From Melaminivora suipulveris (GTDB taxonomy: Bacteria > Pseudomonadota > Gammaproteobacteria > Burkholderiales > Burkholderiaceae_C): a stretch of 64,000 bases of DNA. The notes under the pieces are model-generated. The model was not told the origin of the DNA. It did no database searches and was given only the letters and a program-made list of their open reading frames with translations. The DNA lies in the NCBI RefSeq assembly GCF_003008575.1, contig NZ_CP027667.1, positions 124,001 through 188,000 on the forward strand. The letters are read 5' to 3'. Made by a program: the position numbers and the translations under genes. Positions 32,181 to 41,883 of the stretch are shown in pieces; positions within the stretch are counted from its first letter, which is position 1; each line of letters starts with the position of its first letter.

Positions 32181-33515
32181 ATGACACAAACTCCCCACCC
32201 TGCCGACGCTTACGGGCATCTCGCCGATCTGGCCAGCCGCGTCAACTCGCTCAAGCTGCCCGAGGCCGTCGCCTTCGCCGGGCGCCTGGACAGCCCGACA
32301 TTGACGGCGCTGCTGGAGCGCTCCGATCTGCGCTGCGGCGCGGCCATCGCCGCCGAGGTCGCCAAGGCCGGCCGCGGCGATGTGCTCGAAGGCATCGCGC
32401 AGGATCGCCTGGCCGACCTGCTGGGCCGCTTCACGCCCGACGAGCGCCAGAGCGCCCTGCATCTGCTGGACGTGCCCACGCGCACCTCGGTCATGCGCCT
32501 GATGGCCTATCCGGAGGGCACGGCGGGCAGCATCATGACCACCGAGTTCGTGCAGGTGCCCACGGTGTGGACCGTGGCGCAGACGCTGGCGCATATCCGT
32601 TCCACCGAGCAGGAGCACGAGACGGTCTACGCCATCTACGTGGTCGACGAGGCCCAGCGCCTGCAGGCCGTGGTGTCGCTGCGGCAACTGGTCTGCGCCG
32701 ATCCGGCCGCGCCGCTGCTGGATGTCGCGCGCGGCCACGCGCCGATTGCCTGCGGTCCGTACGCCGACCGTGAGGAGGTGGCGCGCATCATCCGCCAACA
32801 CGGCTTTCTGGCACTGCCGGTGGTCGACGAGGAGCACCGCGTCGTCGGCATCGTCACGGTGGACGACGTGATCGACGCGCTGATGGAGGAGGCGCAGGAG
32901 GACATGGGGCGCTTTGGCGGCGGCGAGCACATGGGCGCGCCGTACCTGGAGGTCGGCTTCGGCACCATGCTGAAAAAACGCGGCGGCTGGCTGGCCGTGC
33001 TGTTCCTGGGGGAGATGCTCACGGCCAGCGCCATGCAGCACTACGAGATGGAGCTGGAAAAGGCCGTGGTGCTGGCCATGTTCATCCCGCTCATCATGAG
33101 TTCGGGCGGCAACTCGGGCTCGCAGGCGACGTCGCTGCTGATCCGTGGCCTGGCGCTGGGCGAGGTGCGCCTGGCCCAATGGTGGCGCGTGCTGCTGCGC
33201 GAGCTGCCAGCCAGCCTGGTGCTGGGCGCGGGGCTGGGCGCCATCGGCTTTGCACGCATCCTGGTCTGGCAGCATGCCGGCCTGTACGACTACGGCGAGC
33301 ACTACCTGCTCATTGCCTTCACCATCTGGCTGTCATTGATCGGGGTGGTCAGCTTCGGCTCCAGCATCGGCGCCATGCTGCCCTTTGTCCTGCAGCGCCT
33401 GGGGCTCGATCCGGCCAGCGCATCGGCGCCGCTGGTGGCGACGCTGGTCGACGTCCTGGGCCTGGTGATTTATTTCTCGGCCGCCGCGCTGTTGCTGGGC
33501 GGCACGCTGCTGTAG
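32181..33515 (+). CDS. mgtE: Magnesium transporter MgtE
   Basis: This 444-residue inner-membrane Mg2+ channel/transporter has a cytosolic MgtE N-terminal superhelical domain (about 10-140) and a CBS pair (about 145-265, with VDEEHRVVGIVTVDDVID). A C-terminal domain of five membrane helices (about 300-444) includes the family pattern FIPLIMSSGGNSGSQA. The CBS region senses cytosolic Mg2+ and closes the channel. It follows glmM by 97 bases and converges with the rhodanese gene, 6 bases away. Confidence 0.95.
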   Translation: MTQTPHPADAYGHLADLASRVNSLKLPEAVAFAGRLDSPTLTALLERSDLRCGAAIAAEVAKAGRGDVLEGIAQDRLADLLGRFTPDERQSALHLLDVPTRTSVMRLMAYPEGTAGSIMTTEFVQVPTVWTVAQTLAHIRSTEQEHETVYAIYVVDEAQRLQAVVSLRQLVCADPAAPLLDVARGHAPIACGPYADREEVARIIRQHGFLALPVVDEEHRVVGIVTVDDVIDALMEEAQEDMGRFGGGEHMGAPYLEVGFGTMLKKRGGWLAVLFLGEMLTASAMQHYEMELEKAVVLAMFIPLIMSSGGNSGSQATSLLIRGLALGEVRLAQWWRVLLRELPASLVLGAGLGAIGFARILVWQHAGLYDYGEHYLLIAFTIWLSLIGVVSFGSSIGAMLPFVLQRLGLDPASASAPLVATLVDVLGLVIYFSAAALLLGGTLL

Positions 33516-33521
33516 CGCGCC

Positions 33522-33860
33522 TCAGTAGCGCGGCACGGCCGGGTCGCGCTCTTGCGACCAGGCGTCGATGCCACCGGCCACGTTGGCCACCTGCTCGAAA
33601 CCCTGCTGCGCCAGGAACGCCGCCACGCGCATGCTGCGCGCGCCGTGGTGGCATAGGCAGGCCACCGGGCGCGCCGGGTCCAGTTCCCGCACGCGCGCGG
33701 CCAGCGCACCCATGGGGATGGCAGCCAGCTCGTAGCCAGCGGGTGCCACGCTCGCCACCTGCACCTCCCACGGCTCGCGCACGTCCAGCATCAGCGGGCG
33801 CGCTTCGGCGTGGCGCGCCGCCCAGTCGTCGATTTGACGCGGGCGCACTTGTTCGATCAT
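33522..33860 (-). CDS. Single-domain rhodanese
   Basis: This 112-residue rhodanese-fold protein has the opening LDVREPWE, a catalytic Cys70 in the active-site loop CHHGARS and the closing VAGGIDAWS. It can carry persulfide sulfur; the donor and acceptor are unknown. It begins 28 bases after the Pcm-like gene with GGAG upstream, so the two are an operon. In many Burkholderiales this pair precedes tolC; here the next gene downstream is the convergent mgtE. Confidence 0.92.
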   Translation of the reverse strand: MIEQVRPRQIDDWAARHAEARPLMLDVREPWEVQVASVAPAGYELAAIPMGALAARVRELDPARPVACLCHHGARSMRVAAFLAQQGFEQVANVAGGIDAWSQERDPAVPRY

Positions 33861-33888
33861 GAGGAGAGGCTCCGGTAGTGGCGCGCGC

Positions 33889-34599
33889 TCAGAAGCGGAA
33901 CGCGGACGGCTCGGGAAAGTTGCGCAGCCGCGGCACGATGGCGTCCCAGGGCTGGCTGGTTTCGAAGCGGTCGCCGACGCGGCGCACGATGGTGGCGCGC
34001 ATCATGGGCTCCAGGCCGGTGATGACGCCCAGGCGGCCGCCCTCGCGCAGCAAGGGCAGAAGGCGATCGGGCACCTCGGCCACCGAGCCGCTCAGCACGA
34101 TCACGTCGAACGGGCCGTCGGGAATGGGATCGCGTGCGCCATCGGCCTGGCGCACGTCGACATTGCGCACCCCGGCGCTGCGCAGGTTCTCGCGCGCGAA
34201 CTCGACCAGCTCGGGTTCCATCTCGAAGGACACCACATGCTCGGCCTGGTGCGCCAGCAGCGCGGCCATGTAGCCCGAGCCGGCGCCGATCTCCAGCACG
34301 CGGTCGGTGGGCAGCAGCTGCAACTCCTGCAGCATGCGCGCATCCACACGCGGCGCCAGCATGACCTGGCCCAGGCGCTCGGCCTGCTCGACCGGAGCGG
34401 ACAGCGGGATTTCCACGTCGGCGAACGCCATGCCGTGGTAGGCCGGCGGCACGAAATCCTCGCGCCGCACGCGCGCCAGGGTGTCCAGCACCCGCTCGTC
34501 CAGCACGTTCCAGGGACGGATCTGCTGCTCGATCATGTTGAAGCGCGCCTGCGCGGTCGAATCGTGGACGTCGGCAAACGTGTTCAAGGGCAGGTTCAT
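33889..34599 (-). CDS. Protein-L-isoaspartate O-methyltransferase-like protein
   Basis: This 236-residue SAM methyltransferase is of the Pcm family. MIEQQIRPW near residue 22, the SAM motif VLEIGAGSGYMAALL and the post-motif region VIVLSGSVAEVP are visible. True Pcm enzymes repair isoaspartyl residues, but this subgroup (often beside a rhodanese and tolC) may have a different target; SGSVAEVP replaces the usual TAAAPEIP. GGAG lies 6 bases before the ATG. It heads the operon with the rhodanese gene and diverges from msrA. Confidence 0.88.
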   Translation of the reverse strand: MNLPLNTFADVHDSTAQARFNMIEQQIRPWNVLDERVLDTLARVRREDFVPPAYHGMAFADVEIPLSAPVEQAERLGQVMLAPRVDARMLQELQLLPTDRVLEIGAGSGYMAALLAHQAEHVVSFEMEPELVEFARENLRSAGVRNVDVRQADGARDPIPDGPFDVIVLSGSVAEVPDRLLPLLREGGRLGVITGLEPMMRATIVRRVGDRFETSQPWDAIVPRLRNFPEPSAFRF

Positions 34600-34775
34600 G
34601 CAAAACTCCGAAAGAAGAGGGAACGCGGCGTCAATACGGACAAACCGGCGATTTTACGGCCCGCGCCGCAGCCGCCATTGCCGCAGCGCGGCGCGCCTTT
34701 GTCCGGCAGCCGGTGCGCAAATCCCTGCCTATCATGCGGCCGTCTCCACAACTGCTGCCGCGAGGCCGGACCCCC

Positions 34776-35324
34776 ATGAACTCTCCCACCGAGACCATCA
34801 CCCTTGCCGGCGGCTGCTTCTGGTGTACCGAAGCCGTCTTTGAGCGCGTGCGCGGCGTGACCGCGGTGCAAAGCGGCTACGCCAACGGCGACACACCCGA
34901 GCCGACCTACGAGCAGGTCTGCACCGGCCGCACCGGCCACGCCGAGGCGGTGCGCATCAGCTTCGACCCGCAGGAGATCGACGTGCGCGAGATCCTGGAG
35001 ATCTTCTTCGCCACGCACGATCCGACCACGCTCAACCGCCAGGGCAACGACGTGGGCACGCAGTACCGCAGCGGCATCTACTGGAGCGACCCGGCGCACC
35101 GGGAGGCTGCCGAGGATCTGCTGCGCCAGATGGGCCAGGACAAATTGTTCGGCGCGCCCATCGTGACCGAGGTGCAGCCGCTTGAAAAATTCTGGCCCGC
35201 AGAGGCCTACCACGGCAATTACTACGAGCGCAACCCCCAGCAGGGCTACTGCGCCTACGTGATCGCCCCCAAGGTGGAGAAATTCCGCAAGACCTTTCAG
35301 CGTCACCTGAAATCCCAGGCCTGA
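34776..35324 (+). CDS. msrA: Peptide methionine sulfoxide reductase MsrA
   Basis: MsrA (182 residues) reduces methionine-S-sulfoxide in proteins. The active site GGCFWC has the nucleophile Cys14, and the typical GYANG, GRTGHAEAV, THDPTTLNRQGND, GTQYRSGIY and YHGNYYERNPQQGYC blocks follow. The C-terminal cysteine in QGYC is a likely recycling residue. Open frame extends 21 codons upstream; ATG 34776 fits the family. It diverges from the Pcm-like gene, another protein-repair candidate. Confidence 0.96.
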   Translation: MNSPTETITLAGGCFWCTEAVFERVRGVTAVQSGYANGDTPEPTYEQVCTGRTGHAEAVRISFDPQEIDVREILEIFFATHDPTTLNRQGNDVGTQYRSGIYWSDPAHREAAEDLLRQMGQDKLFGAPIVTEVQPLEKFWPAEAYHGNYYERNPQQGYCAYVIAPKVEKFRKTFQRHLKSQA

Positions 35325-35385
35325 GTCTCCGCGCCCGGCCAGCCCGGCCCGCGCTGCCCCACAACGATTGTCCGAGGGAGTTTTT

Positions 35386-36966
35386 ATGGTCTTTCGCATC
35401 TCCATCGCCATCATTGCCGCCCTGGTGCTGCTGGCCGGCCTGGCCCCCGGGCCCTTCAACGATGCCATGCAGTCGGCGCTGGCCAGCGTGGTGCGTGGCG
35501 CCGGCTGGATGTATCTGCTGGTGGTGTTTCTGGCGCTGCTGTTTCTGCTGTACCTGGCGTTTGGGCGCTTCGGACGGCTGCGCATTGGCGGCGAGGACGC
35601 CGAGCCGGAGTTCTCACAGTGGAGCTGGCTGTCCATGTTGTTCGCCGCCGGCATGGGCATCGGGCTGGTGTTCTGGGGCGCGGCCGAGCCGATCTCGCAC
35701 TTTCTCAAACCGCCCGAGGGGCTGGAGCCGCAAAGCTCGGCGGCCGCGCGGGCGGCCATGCGCTACGCGTTCTTCCACTGGGGCCTGCACCCCTGGGCGA
35801 TCTACGCCCTGGTCGGGCTGGCCATGGCTTGGTTCCAATACAACCGGGGCGGACGCGGCCTGGTCAGCGACATGCTGGAGCCGGTGATCGGCCGGCACCA
35901 CAACGGCGCGCTGGGTCATGCGGTGAACATCGCCGCCGTGGTGGCCACGGCCATCGGCGTGGCGACCACACTGGGCTTTGGCACCATCCAGATCGCTGCC
36001 GGCCTGGAGCGCGTGTTCGGCGTCCCGGCCACGACCACCACACAGTTGATCATCATCGCCGTGGCCTTCGTGCTGTACATGGCCTCCAGCACCAGCGGGG
36101 TGGAGCGCGGCATCAAGTGGCTGTCCAACTTCAATCTGGTGCTGGCCGGGCTGCTGATGCTGACGGTACTGGTCGTAGGGCCCACCGGTTTCATCCTGGA
36201 CACCTTCACCACCACCCTGGGCGCCTACATCAACCAGTTGGTCGTGATGAGCTTGCGCCTGTCGCCGTTTTCCGACAGCACCTGGGTGCGCGACTGGACG
36301 GTCTTCTACTGGGCCTGGTGGATCGCGTGGGCGCCGTTCGTGGGCGCTTTCATCGCGCGCGTCTCGCGCGGGCGCACGGTGCGCGAGTTCGTGATCGGCG
36401 TGGTGCTGGCGCCCAGCGTGCTGGGCTTCGTATGGTTCTCCGTGTTCGGCGGTGCGGCGCTGCAGGCGCAGATCTTCGGCAAGGTGGATTTGCTGCAGGC
36501 ACTGGCAAATGGCTACGAGACGGTGCTGTTCGCGCTGTTCGACAGCCTGCCGGGCTCCAGCCTGCTGGCGCTGGTGGCGCTGCTGCTGCTGATCATCTTC
36601 TTCGTCACGTCGGCGGACTCGGCCGTGCTGGTGCTGGCCAGCATGTCCACCAACGAGGCGGGTGACCCGCCCCTGTCCAAGCGTGTCACCTGGGGCGTGG
36701 CGGTGGCGCTGATCGCCGCCGTGCTGCTGCTGGCGGGCGGACTGGACGCCCTGCAGGCGCTCATCACCATTGCCGCGCTGCCCTTTGCCGTGCTGATGGC
36801 GCTGGTCATGGTCAGCGTCTATCGGGAGCTCGACGGCGAAGACACCCGGTTGCGCCGGCGCGCCCAGCGCAGGCGCCGCATCGTGGAGCTATGGATGACC
36901 CGCGAGCGCGAAGCGCAGCGCGAGGACCGTGCGGAGGGCGCGATCAATCCGGATCAGCTCCCATGA
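35386..36966 (+). CDS. BCCT-family betaine/choline/carnitine transporter
   Basis: This 526-residue inner-membrane transporter of the BCCT family has about twelve membrane segments. The Na+-site motif GMGIGLVFWGAAEP and the tryptophan-rich FYWAWWIAWAPFVGAFIAR segment (TM8) mark the family. The likely substrates are glycine betaine, choline or related osmolytes; which one cannot be told. GAGGGAG lies 5 bases before the ATG. The last 23 bases overlap the 3-prime end of the convergent ABC transporter gene. A short charged cytoplasmic tail follows the last helix. Confidence 0.92.
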   Translation: MVFRISIAIIAALVLLAGLAPGPFNDAMQSALASVVRGAGWMYLLVVFLALLFLLYLAFGRFGRLRIGGEDAEPEFSQWSWLSMLFAAGMGIGLVFWGAAEPISHFLKPPEGLEPQSSAAARAAMRYAFFHWGLHPWAIYALVGLAMAWFQYNRGGRGLVSDMLEPVIGRHHNGALGHAVNIAAVVATAIGVATTLGFGTIQIAAGLERVFGVPATTTTQLIIIAVAFVLYMASSTSGVERGIKWLSNFNLVLAGLLMLTVLVVGPTGFILDTFTTTLGAYINQLVVMSLRLSPFSDSTWVRDWTVFYWAWWIAWAPFVGAFIARVSRGRTVREFVIGVVLAPSVLGFVWFSVFGGAALQAQIFGKVDLLQALANGYETVLFALFDSLPGSSLLALVALLLLIIFFVTSADSAVLVLASMSTNEAGDPPLSKRVTWGVAVALIAAVLLLAGGLDALQALITIAALPFAVLMALVMVSVYRELDGEDTRLRRRAQRRRRIVELWMTREREAQREDRAEGAINPDQLP

Positions 36967-38782
36967 AGCCGCCGCTTTGGTGCGCCCACAGCCGCGCGTA
37001 GATGCCGCCGCGCGCCAGCAGCTCGGCGTGCGTGCCCTGCTCAGCGATGCGGCCCTCGTCCATGACGATCAGCCGGTCCATGGCCGCAATAGTGGATAGC
37101 CGGTGGGCGATGGCGATCACCGTCTTGCCGTGCATCAGCGCATCCAGGCTGCGCTGGATGGCGATCTCGACCTCGCTGTCCAGCGCGCTGGTGGCCTCGT
37201 CCAGCAGCAGGATGGGCGCGTCTTTCAGCAGCACGCGGGCGATCGCCACGCGCTGGCGCTGCCCGCCGGAGAGCTTCACGCCGCGCTCGCCCACCTGCGC
37301 GTCGTAGCCGCTGCGGCCCTGCAGGTCGGTGAGCTGGTCGATGAACTGCGCGGCCTCGGCCTGGACCGCCGCGGCGCGCATCTCGGCCTCGCTGGCCTGC
37401 GGGCGGCCGTACAGAATGTTCTCGCGCATCGAGCGGTGCAAGAGCGACGTGTCCTGCGTGACCATGCCGATGGCCCCGCGCAGGCTGTCCTGCGTGACGC
37501 GCGCGATGTCCTGGCCGTCGATCAGGATGCGTCCGCTGTCCACATCCGACAGCCGCAACAGCAAGTTGACCAGGGTGGACTTGCCCGCGCCCGAGCGCCC
37601 GATCAGGCCGATGCGCTCGCCGGGGCGGATGGTCAGTTGCAGGTGGTCGATGACGCTGCGCCCGCCCGCCTTGTAGGCAAAGCTCACGTCCTCAAACACG
37701 ATCTCGCCGCGCGTGACGACCAGCGGCTGGGCGTCTGGGTCGTCGACGATGGTGCGCGGGCGTGTCAGCGTCACGATGCCGTCCTGGATCGTGCCCACGT
37801 TCTCGAACAGCCCTGTCATCTGCCACATGATCCAGTGCGAGTAGCCCATCAGCCGCAGCGCCATGGCCAGCACGGCCGCCACCACGCCGGCGCTGGCCTG
37901 GCCTTGGACCCACAGCCACACGGCCGTGCCGCCCGCGCCCAGCAGCAGCAGCGTGATCAACAGATGGTTGGCGATCTCGAACTGGCTGACCAGGCGCATC
38001 TGCGCATAGCCGGTGGCCTTGAAGGCGTCCATGGCGTTGCGCGCGTATTCCGCCTCGCGCCGCGTGTGGGCGAACAGCTTGACGGTGGCGATGTTGGTGT
38101 AGGCGTCGGTCACGCGGCCGGTCATCATCGAGCGCGCGTCCGCCTGGCTCTTGCCGATGGCGCCCAGGCGCGGCACGAAATACCAGCACGCAGCGCTGTA
38201 GCCGGTCAGCCACAGGGTGAAGGGCAGCATCAGCCGCCACTCGAAACTGGCCGCCAGCACCAGGATGCCGATCATGTAGACGCTCACCCCCACCAGCACA
38301 TCCACCACCATGAACACCACCTCGCGCACCGACAGCGCGGTCTGCATGATCTTGGTGGTGATGCGCCCGGCAAATTCGTCGGCGTAAAACGCCATGCTCT
38401 GGCCCAGCATCAGGCGGTGGAACAGCCAGCGCAGGCGCATCGGAAAGTTGATGGCCAGCACCTGGTGCATCACGGTGGTGTGCAGCGCCAGCAGCCCGGT
38501 GCTGGCCAGCAAGACGGCGGCAATGGCCAGCACGGTGGGGCGCTGGGTTTGCCAGAACGCAAGCGGCGAGACGCTGGACAGCCAGTCGACCACGCGCCCG
38601 AGGATGGCAAACAGCAGGGCCTCGTACACCGCCAGCGATGCCGAGGTGAGCGTCAGCAGCGCGATCCAGCCGCGCATGCCCTGCGTGCAGCGCCAGATGA
38701 AGGCAAAAAATCCTCTGGGCGGCGGCTCGGGTTCGGCGGGGGGGTAGGGCGGCACGCGCTCTTCGAAATAGCGGAACGACAC
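36944..38782 (-). CDS. ABC exporter, fused permease and ATPase
   Basis: This 612-residue type IV ABC half-transporter has an N-terminal six-helix membrane domain (about 40-330) and an ATPase domain with Walker A GRSGAGKSTLVN near residue 397, signature LSGGQRQRVAIA near 504 and Walker B ILLLDEATSALD near 525. It works as a homodimer or with a partner and is MsbA/multidrug-like; the substrate is unknown. The start is GTG 38782 with GGAG about 11 bases upstream. The 3-prime end overlaps the BCCT gene by 23 bases on the opposite strand. Confidence 0.92.
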   Translation of the reverse strand: MSFRYFEERVPPYPPAEPEPPPRGFFAFIWRCTQGMRGWIALLTLTSASLAVYEALLFAILGRVVDWLSSVSPLAFWQTQRPTVLAIAAVLLASTGLLALHTTVMHQVLAINFPMRLRWLFHRLMLGQSMAFYADEFAGRITTKIMQTALSVREVVFMVVDVLVGVSVYMIGILVLAASFEWRLMLPFTLWLTGYSAACWYFVPRLGAIGKSQADARSMMTGRVTDAYTNIATVKLFAHTRREAEYARNAMDAFKATGYAQMRLVSQFEIANHLLITLLLLGAGGTAVWLWVQGQASAGVVAAVLAMALRLMGYSHWIMWQMTGLFENVGTIQDGIVTLTRPRTIVDDPDAQPLVVTRGEIVFEDVSFAYKAGGRSVIDHLQLTIRPGERIGLIGRSGAGKSTLVNLLLRLSDVDSGRILIDGQDIARVTQDSLRGAIGMVTQDTSLLHRSMRENILYGRPQASEAEMRAAAVQAEAAQFIDQLTDLQGRSGYDAQVGERGVKLSGGQRQRVAIARVLLKDAPILLLDEATSALDSEVEIAIQRSLDALMHGKTVIAIAHRLSTIAAMDRLIVMDEGRIAEQGTHAELLARGGIYARLWAHQSGGFMGADPD

Positions 38783-38904
38783 GGTGGGCGGATCTCCAGT
38801 GCACGAAGGGCCGCAGCATAGGGCCGCGGCGGAGCATGGCGTGTCGGCGCGCAGGCCGCGCGACTTCAGGAAGCGTTCAAGAAACGGGACTATGCTGTGC
38901 GGCT

Positions 38905-41685
38905 ATGCCCCCCCCGCCCGCCTCAGACCCTGATGCAGCCCCTGGCCGCAGGGCCTGGCACTGGCTGGCTGGCGCGGCGGTGGCGCTGTTCGGCGCGCTG
39001 GCCAGCTATGGCGTGTGGCAACACCAGATCGAGAGCACCCAGGCCCTGGCGCAATCCCGCTTCGAGCGCCAGGCCGATGCGCTGGCGGAGCTGCTGCAGC
39101 AGCGCCTGACGGCCAAGATCGACCTGCTGCTGGGTCTGCGCGGCCTGCTGCTGGTCAAGCCCGACCTGTCGCGCAGCGATTTCGAGCGCGTGGCCGGCAG
39201 CCTGCAGCTGGACGTCGAGCACGCCAGCGTACGCAACCTGCACTTCACGCGCTACGTGCCGGCCGCAGAGCGCTCGGCCTTCGAGGCGCGCGCACGCGCC
39301 AACGCCCACCTGGACGGCCGCCTGCCGGCCGACTTCAGCATCCACCCCGAAGTCGAGCAGCCGGAGTATTTCGTCGTTGACTATGTCTGGCCGGTGCAGG
39401 GCAACGAGGAGGCGCAGGGCCTGGAGATCCACTCGCAGCCGGTCAACCTGGAGGCCATGCTGCGCGCGCGCGGCACCGGGGCGCTGACGGCTTCTGGGCC
39501 TTTCGCGCTGGCGCAGCAGCACGGAGTGCGCGGCGCGGCGATCAACCTGCGCCTGCCGATCTTCGCCGGCGCGGGCGAGGGCCGGCCGCCGCGCTTTCTG
39601 GGCGCCGTGGGCGCCGTGGTCAGCGTCGACACGCTCATGCAGGGCCTGAGCCGCCGCGGCTACCTGGACGGGCTGATCCTGTCCGTGCACGACCTGGGCA
39701 TGGCGCCGAGCGGCATGCCGCCGGGCCAGCAGCTGTTCGCTTCGGGCGTCCTGCCGCCGCAGGGCAAGCATCTGACCCGCGACGTCACGGTGGGCGGGCG
39801 GCTGTGGCGCCTGGCTCTGGCGCCCGGACAGAGCTTCATGTCCGAGAGCGAAGCGCGCCAGCCGCTGCTGTCGCTGCTGTTCGCCCTGGCGTTGACCGCG
39901 CTGCTGGCCGTGCTCGTCGCGCGGCTGGTGATGCGGCGCGTGGAGGCGCTGGATTACGCCCGCATGGCGGCCAGCGCCGCGCGCGAGAGCGAGGCGCGCT
40001 TTCACACCGTCTTCAACCAGGCCGCGGTGGGCATGCTGCAGACCGACACCGTCACCGGCGAGCTGCTGCACGTGAACCAGCGCTTTTGCGAACTCACCGG
40101 CTATGACGCCGACGAGTTGCGCGGCATGCACATCCAGGATCTCACCTATCCCGACGACGCGCCACGCAGCCGCGCGCTGCAGGAGCAGCTCACCTCCGGA
40201 GAGCTGACCGAGTTCCGTGTCGAAAAGCGCTACCGGCACAAGAACGGCGGCGTGGTCTGGGTCGACGTCACGGGTTCGGTCATTCGCGCCGCGCCGGGCG
40301 CGCGGCGCTACAACATCAGCGTGGTGCAGGACATCACGCGCCGGCGCGAGACCGAGCAGGAGCTGCGCTACCTGGCCTACAACGACCCGCTGACCGGCCT
40401 GCCCAACCGCCGGCTGCTGCTGGACCGTCTGGAACAGGCGCTGGCCATGTCCGTGCGCCACCAGACCTGGGGGGCGGTGCTGCTGCTGGACCTGGACCAC
40501 TTCAAGACGCTCAACGAACTGCGCGGCCACGAGGCCGGCGACCGCCTGCTGCGCCAGGTGGCCGAGCGCCTGCGCGCCTGCATCGGCGCCGACACCACCG
40601 TGGCGCGCCAGGGCGGCGACGAGTTCGTCATCGTGCTCAAGGACCTGGGCGCCGCCATGGAGGACGCGGCCACACACGGCGAGGAGACGGCGCGCCGTGT
40701 GCTGACCACGCTTCAGGAGCCGTTCGATTTGCAAAGCGGCGAGCCCTACCACACCTCGCTGAGCATCGGCATCACCGTCTACGACGGCAACGGCGAGCCT
40801 GCCGACGAGCTGCTCAAGCGCAGCGAACTGGCCATGTACGAGGCCAAGAACGCCGGGCGCAACACCCTGCGCTTTTATGACCCGCGCATGCAGGCCGTGG
40901 TGGCGGCGCGGGCGCAGCTGGAGGCGGACATGCGCGCCGGCCTGGCCGAGGGCCAGTTCGAGCTGTACTACCAGCCCAAGGTGGCGCACGGCAGCATCCA
41001 GGGTGCCGAGGCGCTGCTGCGCTGGCGCCACCCGGAGCGCGGCTTCGTGCCGCCGTCGGAGTTCATCGCCCTGGCCGAGGATTGCGGGCTGATCCTGCAA
41101 CTGGGCCAATGGGTGCTGCAAAGCGCCTGCAAGCAACTGGCACAGTGGAGCGGCGATGAGCAGCTGGGAGCCCTGAGCGTGGCGGTCAACGTCAGCCCGC
41201 GGCAGTTTCATGAGGGCGGCTTCGTCGCCGAGGTGCTGCAGGCCATCGCCGGCAGCGGCGCCGACGCCAGGCGCCTGCGCCTGGAGCTGACCGAGGGCAT
41301 GCTGCTGCAGGACGTGGAGGACACCATCGCCAAGATGGTCAAGCTGCGCGGATATGGCGTGGGCTTCTCGCTGGACGACTTCGGCACGGGGTATTCCTCG
41401 CTCGCCTACCTCAAGCGCCTGCCGCTGCACGAGCTGAAGATCGACCAGAGCTTCGTGCGCGACGTGCTGACCGACCCCAACGACGCGGCCATCGCCCGCA
41501 CCATCGTCGCGCTGGGCACCAGCCTGGGCCTGCAGGTCACGGCCGAGGGCGTGGAGACCGAGGCCCAGCGCGCTTTTCTGGAGAAAAGCGGCTGCCATGT
41601 ATGGCAGGGCTATCTGTTGGCGCCGCCGCTGCCGCGCGAGCGTTTCGAGGCGCTGGTGCGCGAACGCGCGGCACCCGCCACCTGA
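38905..41685 (+). CDS. CHASE-PAS-GGDEF-EAL cyclic di-GMP regulator
   Basis: This 926-residue inner-membrane signalling protein has TM1 (about 19-38), a periplasmic CHASE sensor (about 70-290), TM2 (about 321-345), a PAS domain with PAC (about 370-490), a GGDEF domain (intact GGDEF near residue 569) and an EAL domain (intact EALLRW near 700, with DDFGTGYSSL and KIDQSFV). Both catalytic motifs look complete, so it may both make and degrade cyclic di-GMP. The ligand of the CHASE domain, often a cytokinin-like or small organic molecule, is unknown. ATG 38905 is the best of several starts. It diverges from the ABC exporter. Confidence 0.92.
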   Translation: MPPPPASDPDAAPGRRAWHWLAGAAVALFGALASYGVWQHQIESTQALAQSRFERQADALAELLQQRLTAKIDLLLGLRGLLLVKPDLSRSDFERVAGSLQLDVEHASVRNLHFTRYVPAAERSAFEARARANAHLDGRLPADFSIHPEVEQPEYFVVDYVWPVQGNEEAQGLEIHSQPVNLEAMLRARGTGALTASGPFALAQQHGVRGAAINLRLPIFAGAGEGRPPRFLGAVGAVVSVDTLMQGLSRRGYLDGLILSVHDLGMAPSGMPPGQQLFASGVLPPQGKHLTRDVTVGGRLWRLALAPGQSFMSESEARQPLLSLLFALALTALLAVLVARLVMRRVEALDYARMAASAARESEARFHTVFNQAAVGMLQTDTVTGELLHVNQRFCELTGYDADELRGMHIQDLTYPDDAPRSRALQEQLTSGELTEFRVEKRYRHKNGGVVWVDVTGSVIRAAPGARRYNISVVQDITRRRETEQELRYLAYNDPLTGLPNRRLLLDRLEQALAMSVRHQTWGAVLLLDLDHFKTLNELRGHEAGDRLLRQVAERLRACIGADTTVARQGGDEFVIVLKDLGAAMEDAATHGEETARRVLTTLQEPFDLQSGEPYHTSLSIGITVYDGNGEPADELLKRSELAMYEAKNAGRNTLRFYDPRMQAVVAARAQLEADMRAGLAEGQFELYYQPKVAHGSIQGAEALLRWRHPERGFVPPSEFIALAEDCGLILQLGQWVLQSACKQLAQWSGDEQLGALSVAVNVSPRQFHEGGFVAEVLQAIAGSGADARRLRLELTEGMLLQDVEDTIAKMVKLRGYGVGFSLDDFGTGYSSLAYLKRLPLHELKIDQSFVRDVLTDPNDAAIARTIVALGTSLGLQVTAEGVETEAQRAFLEKSGCHVWQGYLLAPPLPRERFEALVRERAAPAT

Positions 41686-41716
41686 CGGAGCCGCTGGCGC
41701 GCGGCGCGCCGTTTTA

Positions 41717-41772
41717 CTCCCAGATTGATAGCTGAAAGCGATTGTTTCACGCCGACTCAAGGGCATTTTGGC
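41717..41772 (-). repeat. Interspersed 56-base element, copy 8
   Basis: On the minus strand it gives GCCAAAATGCCCTTGAGTCG, GAAACAATCGC and TTCAGCTATCAATC. It lies between the GGDEF-EAL gene and smc, which are co-directional. It is diverged: the frame shared by other copies has TGA at its first position and is open after that. Confidence 0.75.
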
Positions 41773-41883
41773 TTGAAACCGGGGCGGGCGGGCAGCCGCC
41801 GGGCGGGCGAGGGGGCCACGGTATGATTCCCGCCCGGCCGCCACGCGGCGCATGCCGCTTTCCCTGCCACTTCCTGCCCTTTC

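Noticed and set aside
41822..41827. TATGAT as a smc promoter
   Set aside because: No minus-35 lies at 15-19 bases upstream, so the match is too weak to list as a feature.
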